Below are positions 1 through 5,148 of a stretch of DNA of 7,908 bases, in pieces. Location: contig BQJS01000214.1 in NCBI GenBank assembly GCA_021604825.1, positions 1-7,908 of the forward strand, in the 5' to 3' direction. The notes beneath the pieces are model-generated. The model was given only the letters and a program-made list of their open reading frames with translations. It was not told the DNA's origin and ran no database searches. Source of the DNA: Phycisphaerae bacterium (GTDB lineage Bacteria; Planctomycetota; Phycisphaerae; UBA1845). Position numbers and translations under genes: made by a program. Every line of letters starts with the position of its first letter. Within the stretch, counting starts at the first letter, position 1.

Positions 1-138
1 GCGATTTCTGCTTGTATCACCGGTCCTGGGGCGGGTTCTGTTTCGCCCGACGATGCTTGCGCGATCTCAGACTTTGATCAAGATGGCGACGTCGACCTAG
101 CTGACATGATGATGATGCAGAAAGCGGCTGGTCTGTAG
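1..138 (+). CDS. C-terminal end of a secreted-type protein with dockerin/EF-hand-like calcium loop (5' truncated)
   Basis: This is the last 45 codons of a gene that begins before the window; frame 1 is open from base 1 to a TAG at 136-138. The visible tail contains a complete 12-position EF-hand/dockerin loop: Asp at visible residues 24, 26, 28, 30, 32 and 35 with Gly at 29 (D-x-D-x-D-G-D-V-D-L-A-D). It is followed by a short helix-like MMMMQKAAGL end. Two Cys (visible residues 5 and 20) flank a Gly/Ser/Pro-rich stretch, as expected for an exported protein. Such loops placed at the very C-terminus are typical of large secreted planctomycete proteins, where they probably bind calcium. The catalytic or adhesive part lies outside the window, so no function is assigned. 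The transcript ends at the hairpin at 173-210. Confidence 0.78.
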   Translation, partial: AISACITGPGAGSVSPDDACAISDFDQDGDVDLADMMMMQKAAGL

Positions 139-172
139 GTAGAGCTGTTCTTGCTTCAAATGAATTGCAACA

Positions 173-210
173 AAAAGGCCCGCGTTCGATGATTCGGACG
201 CGGGCCTTTT
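173..210. terminator. Strong bidirectional intrinsic terminator
   Basis: A 16-bp stem with a single G-T wobble (arms 173-188 and 195-210) encloses a 6-nt loop. The core AAAAGGCCCGCGT pairs perfectly with ACGCGGGCCTTTT. The stem is GC-rich in the middle and ends in A4 on one side and T4 on the other, so it can terminate in both directions. It sits between the secreted-protein gene (stop at 138) and the convergent DUF1579 gene (stop at 240) and probably serves both. Confidence 0.9.
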
Positions 211-239
211 CAATGATCACGGATCGCGGTTCGGTCGAA

Positions 240-749
240 TTACGACTTACGGACGTATTGAATCTCCATCGCCTTGAATTCCTTGCCGTCCGGACCGGTG
301 AAGTACGTTTCCATGTGGTTGCGATTCTCGTCTTGCAAAGTGATCACGGTTCGCTTGCGCATCGGTTGGCCCGTTCCGGGGTTGGTCATTTCACCGATCA
401 TGGTCCACACTTTACCAGAGGCATCGACCTCGCCCGACTCGGTTTGCATGAATGAGCAGACGGTGTCGATCCAAAGGCCTTCATACTTTTTATCGACCGT
501 GTTGTATCCCCAGAAACCACGGCCCGCGAAATTTGGGAATGGTCCATCTGTGGCGTCGCCTTGGTAGGATTGCTTCAGGAAGAGGCCGCCAAGGTCGAGC
601 GCGTTTTCCATGGTTCCGGTTGAAACTGTCGGTCCGCCCGGCCCCATCCACATTTTGACCTCTGCGGCAAACGTTCCAACAAACGGCTCAAATCGCTTGT
701 GCGCGTCAGTGATTGTTCCCATTTCGGCGCAAGCATGCTCATCACCCAT
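240..749 (-). CDS. DUF1579 family protein
   Basis: This 169-residue protein looks like a complete member of the DUF1579 family, whose biochemical role is unknown. Family-like features are an N-terminal 'HKRFEPFVGTFAAEVKMW' segment (about residues 17-34), a 'GxxTMENALDLGGLFLKQSY' strand region, 'GRGFWGYNTVDKKYEGLWID' in the centre (about 76-95), and a C-terminal 'ETYFTGPDGKEFKAMEIQY' strand. The sequence alternates beta-strand-like and turn-like pieces, consistent with a small lipocalin-like beta barrel; that fold is an inference. There is no signal peptide or membrane segment, so it is probably cytoplasmic. The start is fixed by a good Shine-Dalgarno, AAGAGGAG on the minus strand at 758-765, eight nucleotides before the ATG at 747-749. 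It is transcribed alone, divergently from the radical SAM gene, and ends at the shared terminator. Confidence 0.88.
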   Translation of the reverse strand: MGDEHACAEMGTITDAHKRFEPFVGTFAAEVKMWMGPGGPTVSTGTMENALDLGGLFLKQSYQGDATDGPFPNFAGRGFWGYNTVDKKYEGLWIDTVCSFMQTESGEVDASGKVWTMIGEMTNPGTGQPMRKRTVITLQDENRNHMETYFTGPDGKEFKAMEIQYVRKS

Positions 750-799
750 GATTTGGACTCCTCTTTACAGGTTTGCGTATAGGCCCGGACATAATGAGC

Positions 800-820
800 T
801 ATGATCCTAGCAGATATGAT
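800..820 (+). promoter_or_regulatory. Two -10-like TATGAT boxes in the divergent gap
   Basis: TATGAT occurs at 800-805 and again at 815-820, fifteen bases apart, in the gap between the DUF1579 and radical SAM genes. Each matches five of six positions of the sigma-70 -10 consensus. I see no good -35 hexamer at the right distance from either, so this is only a candidate promoter for the radical SAM gene. From the second box the transcript would start near 827. Confidence 0.3.
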
Positions 821-958
821 CGGGTCGCGTAAACAGCCCCCGTTCGCTGCCGAGCGCATGATCCGGTGGCATTGCCATTTTCTGGCATGAAACTAGGCTT
901 CCCGTACGGTTCTGATGTGGAAACCGAAACTCGTTTGGGTTTGACTGGATTTACAGGA

Positions 959-1825
959 ATGACCGATCGACCAATGAAACCCAAAGACGTCTTCGCCCAT
1001 CACCCGCGGGATTGGCGCGACAACCACTACGTCTATCCGGTCATATCTCGCCGTAGCCGGGGTTTGAGTATCGGGGTCAATCTCAATCCCGATCGGGCGT
1101 GTAACTTCGATTGCATTTATTGCCAAGTGGATCGAACGCTGCCGGTGACGGTGCGCGACGTCGATTTGAATCGCTTGCAGATCGAACTTGACGACATGCT
1201 CCAGCGCGCCACGGACGGCACTATTTTTGATCATGCGGGTTTTGGAAGCGTTCCGGCTGAACTACGCCGGGTCAACGACGTGGCATTTTCGGGCGACGGC
1301 GAACCGACCACTTGTCCCGAGTTTGTGGGCGCAGTCGAAGCCGTCGTTCGAGGGTTGCAGTCATTTCAATTGCCGAATGTCAAGATCGTGCTGATCACCG
1401 ATGCGTGCTATCTAAGACGCGAGAATGTGAAGCGCGGGTTGGCGCTGATGGATACGAGCAACGGAGAGATCTGGGCCAAACTCGATGCCGGCACCGATGC
1501 TTATTACAAACGGGTGAATCGGCCAAACCATTCGCTCGACCATGTGATTGAAAATATCGTGGATGCATCAAAAGTCAGACCGATTTGTATTCAATCATTG
1601 TTTATGCGGATTGACGGTGTCGGGCCAGACGAATCGGAAATCGATGCGTTTTGCAATCGCCTCAACCATGTTGTTGGTGAGGGTGGGAAGATTAAGGAAG
1701 TGCAGGTATACACGGTCTCGCGCGATCCAGCCGAAAAGAACGTGACAGCGCTTTCTGATGAAGAGAAAATTAAAATCGTGGAATTGACAATGGCAAAAAC
1801 AGGCTTGAACGTCGTCGCATATTAA
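959..1825 (+). CDS. Radical SAM protein, COG0731 (wyosine-synthase-like) type
   Basis: The product carries the radical SAM iron-sulfur motif CNFDCIYC (Cys48, Cys52, Cys55 counted from this start), preceded by 'SIGVNLNPDRA'. The 'FSGDGEPT' strand (about 110-117) corresponds to the GGEP-type SAM-binding motif. This pairing is typical of COG0731 proteins related to the tRNA wyosine-forming enzyme TYW1/Taw1. The TYW1 substrate is normally archaeal or eukaryotic tRNA-Phe, so the bacterial substrate here is unknown. No SPASM or TRAM domain is visible. The start is uncertain. The frame is open from a GTG at 866 (319 aa), with ATGs at 887, 959 and 974, and none has a convincing Shine-Dalgarno. I chose 959 (288 aa) because clear family-like sequence begins soon after it (VFAHHPRDWRDNHYVYP); the residues before it are low in motif content. 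The gene is a single unit, divergent from DUF1579. Confidence 0.88.
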   Translation: MTDRPMKPKDVFAHHPRDWRDNHYVYPVISRRSRGLSIGVNLNPDRACNFDCIYCQVDRTLPVTVRDVDLNRLQIELDDMLQRATDGTIFDHAGFGSVPAELRRVNDVAFSGDGEPTTCPEFVGAVEAVVRGLQSFQLPNVKIVLITDACYLRRENVKRGLALMDTSNGEIWAKLDAGTDAYYKRVNRPNHSLDHVIENIVDASKVRPICIQSLFMRIDGVGPDESEIDAFCNRLNHVVGEGGKIKEVQVYTVSRDPAEKNVTALSDEEKIKIVELTMAKTGLNVVAY

Positions 1826-1848
1826 GCGGAGGCGAATCTGTGGGAGAG

Positions 1849-1869
1849 GCGGGCAAATGGTTGGCCCGC
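1849..1869 (+). terminator. Weak hairpin after the radical SAM gene
   Basis: GCGGG (1849-1853) pairs with CCCGC (1865-1869), and CAA (1854-1856) can pair with TTG (1861-1863) leaving one bulged G, around an ATGG loop. It lies 23 nt past the stop codon at 1825, a typical terminator position. No T-run follows, so it may be a 3' end stabiliser rather than an intrinsic terminator. Confidence 0.35.
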
Positions 1870-1914
1870 AGTGTACATCTCATTTGGTCGCAGCACGACT
1901 GGTGGATTGGCGTA

Positions 1915-1986
1915 TCAGACCCTCATAGGGGTGGTCTCCCGCGTATCGATCATGATTTCGTCAATGGGGGTGATTTCCAAAATCAT
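1915..1986 (-). CDS. Putative 23-aa micro-ORF, second of a pair
   Basis: This ORF encodes a short acidic peptide that begins MILEITPIDEIMIDTRE and ends in MRV before TGA at 1915-1917. It lies just downstream of the 25-aa ORF. The stop of that first ORF is embedded in TAAGGAG (1997-2003), which would serve as the ribosome binding site ten nucleotides before the ATG at 1984-1986. A closer ATG at 1991-1993, three nucleotides from the GGAG, would give only a 10-residue peptide in another frame, so the start is not secure. I do not recognise the peptide. It has two acidic clusters, no Cys and no membrane segment. It could be a real microprotein, a regulatory leader or an accidental ORF. Confidence 0.35.
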   Translation of the reverse strand: MILEITPIDEIMIDTRETTPMRV

Positions 1987-2000
1987 CGGACATTCACTCC

Positions 2001-2078
2001 TTAGGCAGGGATCTGATCGATGAACAGCTTGATCAACTCCGAAACCCAACGGACAGCACTCAAAAGCTCTACATACAT
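2001..2078 (-). CDS. Putative 25-aa amphipathic micro-ORF with strong ribosome binding site
   Basis: AAGGAGG on the minus strand (2084-2090) lies five nucleotides before the ATG at 2076-2078. This is the most canonical Shine-Dalgarno placement in the window, in front of an ORF of only 25 codons that ends in TAA at 2001-2003. The peptide starts MYVELLSAVRWVSELIKLF and ends IDQIPA. Polar or charged residues fall at 4, 7, 10, 14, 17 and 21 while nearly everything else is hydrophobic, so an alpha helix would be sharply amphipathic. It has no Cys, Gly or internal Pro. Possible roles are a membrane-binding microprotein, a small toxin-like or signal peptide, or a leader peptide for the 23-aa ORF. 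No family is recognised. The frame stays open upstream to 2246, but those extra codons have no start signal of comparable quality. Confidence 0.5.
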   Translation of the reverse strand: MYVELLSAVRWVSELIKLFIDQIPA

Positions 2079-2151
2079 GACAGCCTCCTTCGAATAAAAG
2101 AATAAATAAGGACGGGCAAAGCGCGAGGCTGTCGGTGCTGTTCCCTTGTTG

Positions 2152-2178
2152 TTGGATAGCGCTGCTTTGACTATCCAA
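2152..2178. repeat. 8-bp perfect inverted repeat, possible operator
   Basis: TTGGATAG (2152-2159) is repeated inverted as CTATCCAA (2171-2178) with an 11-nt spacer. It lies about 70 bp upstream of the micro-ORF start and overlaps the candidate plus-strand -35 box at 2167-2172. No T-run follows on either strand, so a regulator binding site or an RNA hairpin fits better than a terminator. The function is inferred from position only. Confidence 0.35.
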
Positions 2179-2195
2179 TTTACTTGCGATATCGT
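2167..2195 (+). promoter_or_regulatory. Candidate sigma-70 promoter for the DUF89 gene
   Basis: TTGACT (2167-2172), a 17-nt spacer and TATCGT (2190-2195) match five of six and four of six consensus positions. A transcript would start near 2202 and leave an unusually long 5' leader of about 180 nt before the TTG start at 2385. The -35 overlaps one arm of the inverted repeat at 2152-2178, so binding there could repress it. This is a motif match only. Confidence 0.3.
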
Positions 2196-2353
2196 CCACG
2201 CCTTGCATTGACTTGAAACGGCCATGCGCTTTGGGGTGTTGTTCAACCGTCGCTGATCGGAGGCTGCCCCGTGTGAGGGGTTCTGGGCATGCCAGTCGAA
2301 CGATTATGGGCGGAGTAGACGTGTTCGATTTGGTTGAACGCCGGCCAATCGAG

Positions 2354-2365
2354 CGTCAATTGACG
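2354..2365. repeat. Perfect 12-bp palindrome upstream of the DUF89 ribosome binding site
   Basis: CGTCAATTGACG reads the same on both strands. It lies eight bases before the AAGGAG of the DUF89 gene, a place where a dimeric repressor could bind. Having no spacer, it could form only a poor RNA hairpin, so DNA recognition is the likelier role if it has one. Confidence 0.35.
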
Positions 2366-2384
2366 TGTATTTTAAGGAGCTAGG

Positions 2385-3467
2385 TTGCCACCATTCTGCA
2401 AGATCAAAGACCGTACGGGTTATCGGGCGAGTGACTGGGATTTGGGAGATGATGCCCCCGCGCGGGAGGCGTGGATCGACATCTTTGCGAACCACACTGA
2501 TTCGCTTATCAAACACGCCCGCGACAATTTTTCGCCGCCGTCCGCCGATCAGATGGCGACTTATCGCAGCGCCTATTTGAAATTGCTCGATGGCGTGCGA
2601 GAAAACCCAAACGCCTACGCCCCGTTAACCATCTACAAGCTCTGCGAACAGCGCGCGGACATGATGCGTGAGCATGGCATTGGTGATCCGTATGACCGCG
2701 TCAAAGCCGACGAAAACAATGCGGCGCTCTCGCTGCTGCCTTCAATCCTAAAGGTTGTAGACAACTGCGCAGAAGACGAAATTGTCGAGTTGTTGATCCG
2801 TGGGATTCTCGCAGGAAACAAGTTCGATCTTGGTGCCCAAGCCACGATGGATCAGCACGCCGAAGGTGGTATCGATTTTCGGGCAACACTCAATGAATTG
2901 CCCGCCCGCCCTTGGTTCAAGGACGATCTCAACACGTTGACTGATCGGTTGTCGCCTCGGAAGTGTCGATATCGGCGGGCGATCTTCTTCGTCGACAATG
3001 CGGGTGGCGATGCGATTCTTGGCGGGGTCCCGTTCGTGCGATACTTGCTTTCGCAAGGATGCGCGGTGGTGTTTGCGGCCAATAAGGAACCCGCGCTCAA
3101 CGATATTCTTGTCGACGAATTGAACGCATGCCTGGCTCAGGTGGCTCAATTCGACGAACAAATTCATCAGGCGTTGGAGTCGAAGCGACTCACTGTGGTG
3201 GATAGCGGTTGCGATTGCCCGTTGATTGATTTGTCCGACGTCACCGGTGAATGCAACGCAGCCGCCGCCAACTGCGATCTGCTGATTTTGGAAGGGATGG
3301 GGCGGGCGATCGAGACGAATATCGATGCCGTTTTCACGTGTGACACGATTCACCTGGCGATGATTAAGAATCCGCTGGTGGCTGGTCATCTGGGTTGTTC
3401 GATGTTTGACCTGGTCGCGTCGTTCACGCCGGCTGGCCAAACGCCCCAGATTCTGTCGCGGAAGTAA
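2385..3467 (+). CDS. DUF89 damage-control phosphatase, PANK4-like (subfamily II)
   Basis: This 360-residue protein matches the C-terminal phosphatase domain of eukaryotic PANK4, a DUF89 metal-dependent hydrolase that dephosphorylates 4'-phosphopantetheine and its damaged forms and so limits CoA synthesis. Visible marks are an N-terminal helical part (about 1-130), 'GNKFDLGAQATM' (about 145-156), the metal-site signature 'FVDNAGGDAILGGVPFVRYLL' with Asp204-Asn205, 'FAANKEPALND' ending at Asp240, and 'LEGMGRAIETN' near residue 305. The 36-residue distance from Asp204 to Asp240 equals that between the reported human catalytic residues Asp623 and Asp659 (from memory). No kinase domain is attached. 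The start is TTG at 2385, supported by TAAGGAG (2373-2379) five nucleotides upstream; no ATG is better placed. The exact substrate is inferred. Its stop codon directly abuts that of the convergent SMR gene. Confidence 0.9.
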   Translation: MPPFCKIKDRTGYRASDWDLGDDAPAREAWIDIFANHTDSLIKHARDNFSPPSADQMATYRSAYLKLLDGVRENPNAYAPLTIYKLCEQRADMMREHGIGDPYDRVKADENNAALSLLPSILKVVDNCAEDEIVELLIRGILAGNKFDLGAQATMDQHAEGGIDFRATLNELPARPWFKDDLNTLTDRLSPRKCRYRRAIFFVDNAGGDAILGGVPFVRYLLSQGCAVVFAANKEPALNDILVDELNACLAQVAQFDEQIHQALESKRLTVVDSGCDCPLIDLSDVTGECNAAAANCDLLILEGMGRAIETNIDAVFTCDTIHLAMIKNPLVAGHLGCSMFDLVASFTPAGQTPQILSRK

Positions 3468-3863
3468 TCAGTCAGCAGGCAATTCAGCAGGCGTCAGAAG
3501 GGCAACGGTCAACACGCCCGCGAGGATCAACCCGACGCCAACCCACTGTCCGGCAGACAAACGCTCTTGAAGACTCGGAAGGAAATAAGCCGCCACCGAT
3601 ATAATCGCATATCCGCCGCCGACCATGATGGGGTACGCAATGCTGATTTGCAGGGTCTTGGACTGCAATGCGTACATGTACAGAAACGCGTTGCAAGCGA
3701 AGCAGGTCAGCCCCAGCAACAGAACCGGTGATCCGAGGATTGTTCGGATGGCTCCCGTGGCTCCGTTTTCTGCGAGCCCGCCACCTTGCGTCCCGACTTT
3801 CATGGATATATTTGCAACGGCGTTAAGAATGAGGGCGCCGCAAAGGGCGATCATATATTTCAT
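3468..3863 (-). CDS. SMR/EamA-type four-helix membrane protein lacking the EmrE glutamate
   Basis: A 131-residue inner-membrane protein with four hydrophobic segments (about 3-22, 44-65, 72-93 and 105-124). It aligns without gaps to EmrE over TM1: Gly9-Ala10 and Met21-Lys22 fall at the same positions. The loop to TM2 is about 17 residues longer than in EmrE. TM3 keeps 'IAYPIMVGGGYAIIS' (Tyr77 for EmrE Tyr60) and TM4 keeps 'GVGLILAGVLTVALL'. Residue 14, the essential proton-coupling Glu of EmrE, is Asn, and the position of EmrE Trp63 is Met80. A classical drug/proton antiporter is therefore unlikely; a lipid-linked sugar flippase of the ArnE/ArnF kind or another small-molecule transporter is possible. 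The ATG at 3861-3863 has GGAG six nucleotides upstream; an in-frame ATG 60 bases earlier would add a polar His/Cys-rich stretch and is less likely. Convergent with the DUF89 gene with no bases between the stops. Confidence 0.85.
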   Translation of the reverse strand: MKYMIALCGALILNAVANISMKVGTQGGGLAENGATGAIRTILGSPVLLLGLTCFACNAFLYMYALQSKTLQISIAYPIMVGGGYAIISVAAYFLPSLQERLSAGQWVGVGLILAGVLTVALLTPAELPAD

Positions 3864-3984
3864 CAGTGGCTCCGCTTGGCCTATGCAATGTGGTCTATGG
3901 CAATTTCCGGCATTGGGTAGCACAATGTCTGCGACTCCGCAAGCAAGCCGGTTACCCTACAATCGGCATCATGATCGAGTGATT

Positions 3985-4013
3985 TTGACATTCAATTGCC
4001 CGACGCGTCAAAT
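3985..4013 (+). promoter_or_regulatory. Sigma-70-like promoter of tsaD
   Basis: A perfect -35 hexamer TTGACA (3985-3990), a 17-nt spacer and the -10-like TCAAAT (4008-4013, four of six) lie upstream of tsaD. A start near 4020 would give a leader of about 29 nt before the ATG at 4049. This is the best -35 in the window and it sits in the only gap that could drive tsaD. Confidence 0.55.
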
Positions 4014-4048
4014 AAAAACAAATCGCTAGGCTGGAGACTGGTATATCA

Positions 4049-5065
4049 ATGACTCGTATCTTGGGCATCGAAAGTTCGTGTGACGAGACGGCTGCTTCTG
4101 TTGTGGTTGACGGACATGACGTTCAGAGCAACGTCGTCGCGTCACAGGTTGAACTGCATCGTAAGTTCGGCGGGGTGGTGCCCGAGATCGCGTCGCGAGC
4201 CCACATCGAGTGCATCCACAACGTGGTCCGCATGGCGCTTGAGGAGGCGGACTGTGGGCATTCGGATATCGACGCCATCGCCTACACCTGTCGACCGGGC
4301 TTGGTGGGATCGCTCTTGATCGGTGCGACCGCAGCGAAGACGTTAGGTTGGGCTTGGCAGAAGCCGTTGATCGCCGTCAATCATGTTGAAGCTCACGCAG
4401 TGAGTGCGGCGATCGGTGTCGATCCGGCACCCTGGCCCGCCGTCGCGCTTGTTGTGTCCGGTGGGCACACGTCGCTTTATCTGGTTGAGGATTTTGAATC
4501 GGTAAAACTCCTCGGCTCGACGATCGACGACGCGGCGGGCGAGGCCTTCGACAAGGTCGCGACGATGCTGGGGTTGGGTTATCCAGGCGGTCCCGTCATC
4601 GATCGGATTTCGGAATCAGGCAATGCCAAAGCCCACGCATTTCCTCGCACACTGTTGGACCGCGACTCACTTGATTTTTCGTTCTCGGGAATCAAGACCG
4701 CCGTCCGCTACAAGATTCATGGCACAGGGCAAACGACCGGTGGCCTTGAGCAATTGAGCGAGCAAGACATTGCGAATATCGCGGCATCATTCCAGCAAGC
4801 GGTGGTTGATGTTTTGGTCAAAAAGACGATGCGTGCGGTGGCCCAGACTGGTGCGACAACGGTGGTACTCGGCGGCGGGGTGGCAGCCAACCGTTCACTT
4901 CGCGGGTCGTTGGAGTCGGAATGCGACAATCGTGAGCTGGCGTTCTTCGCGCCGAAGATGGCCTATTGCGTGGACAACGCGGCGATGATCGCATCGTTGG
5001 GGTTCCGCATGTTTGAAAACGGCCGGACGGTTCATCTCGATGGTGACGTCAGTGCCCGCGGATGA
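4049..5065 (+). CDS. tsaD: tRNA N6-adenosine threonylcarbamoyltransferase TsaD
   Basis: TsaD (formerly Gcp/YgjD) transfers the threonylcarbamoyl group from threonylcarbamoyl-AMP to A37 of ANN-decoding tRNAs, working in the cytoplasm with TsaB and TsaE, which are not in this window. The 338-residue length is standard. The ASKHA-fold motifs appear in order: 'ILGIESSCDETAASVV' (4-19), 'GGVVPEIASRAH' (41-52), the metal-binding 'NHVEAH' (His112, His116), 'VVSGGHTSLYLV', 'STIDDAAGEAFDKVATMLGLGYPGG', 'FSFSGIKTA', 'GGGVAANRSLR', and the C-terminal metal-site Asp309 in 'YCVDNAAMIA'. One deviation is 'CRPGL' (81-85), where most TsaD proteins have GPGL. The ATG at 4049 yields the canonical N-terminus; its ribosome binding site is weak (GGAG about 12 nt away). 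It has its own promoter, and a hairpin follows the stop. Confidence 0.97.
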   Translation: MTRILGIESSCDETAASVVVDGHDVQSNVVASQVELHRKFGGVVPEIASRAHIECIHNVVRMALEEADCGHSDIDAIAYTCRPGLVGSLLIGATAAKTLGWAWQKPLIAVNHVEAHAVSAAIGVDPAPWPAVALVVSGGHTSLYLVEDFESVKLLGSTIDDAAGEAFDKVATMLGLGYPGGPVIDRISESGNAKAHAFPRTLLDRDSLDFSFSGIKTAVRYKIHGTGQTTGGLEQLSEQDIANIAASFQQAVVDVLVKKTMRAVAQTGATTVVLGGGVAANRSLRGSLESECDNRELAFFAPKMAYCVDNAAMIASLGFRMFENGRTVHLDGDVSARG

Positions 5066-5069
5066 TGGT

Positions 5070-5103
5070 CTGATGCCGTGGAATTCACGTGATTCCGCAT
5101 CAG
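5070..5103 (+). terminator. Hairpin between tsaD and larB
   Basis: CTGATGC (5070-5076) pairs perfectly with GCATCAG (5097-5103). Inside it, GGAAT (5080-5084) pairs with ATTCC (5092-5096) after a 3-nt bulge, leaving a 7-nt loop. It starts four bases after the tsaD stop codon. No T-run follows, so it may protect the tsaD 3' end or give partial termination. The alternative GTG start of larB at 5089 falls in the loop, which argues against that start. Confidence 0.45.
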
Positions 5104-5113
5104 TTCAGAATTG

Positions 5114-5142
5114 TTGAAGGCATCGCGTTCGCCCCATACACT
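5114..5142 (+). promoter_or_regulatory. Promoter of larB-nnrD giving a leaderless mRNA
   Basis: TTGAAG (5114-5119), a spacer of exactly 17 nt and TACACT (5137-5142) form a sigma-70-like promoter with four of six matches in each hexamer. Only six bases separate the -10 box from the ATG at 5149, so transcription would start at or next to the A of the start codon. No Shine-Dalgarno lies in front of this ATG, as expected for leaderless translation. Confidence 0.45.
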
Positions 5143-5148
5143 CCGTGC

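Noticed and set aside
959..2078. A RiPP system formed by the radical SAM enzyme and the micro-ORFs as precursor peptides
   Set aside because: The genes converge and are not co-transcribed, the enzyme lacks a SPASM domain or peptide-recognition domain, its motifs point to the COG0731 tRNA-type group, and neither peptide has Cys or a core-like repeat.
2022..2099. Plus-strand 25-codon ORF antisense to the micro-ORF
   Set aside because: It has no Shine-Dalgarno, and its composition is just the complement of the better-supported minus-strand ORF.
2079..2246. Upstream extension of the 25-aa micro-ORF to 81 codons
   Set aside because: No ribosome binding site precedes the upstream ATG, composition is unremarkable, and the strong AAGGAGG fixes translation at 2078.
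2748..3440. A 230-codon open frame on the minus strand
   Set aside because: It lies wholly antisense to the DUF89 gene, whose motifs are unmistakable; its translation is rich in Arg/His/Gln with no recognisable domain.
3472..3492. Direct repeat TCAGCAGGC, two copies 12 bases apart
   Set aside because: It encodes the PAE/PAD C-terminal residues of the SMR protein and is probably a small in-frame duplication without further meaning.
5089..5148. GTG start that would extend LarB by 20 residues
   Set aside because: It lies in the loop of the hairpin at 5070-5103, the added sequence has no LarB similarity, and a promoter for a leaderless mRNA points to the ATG at 5149.
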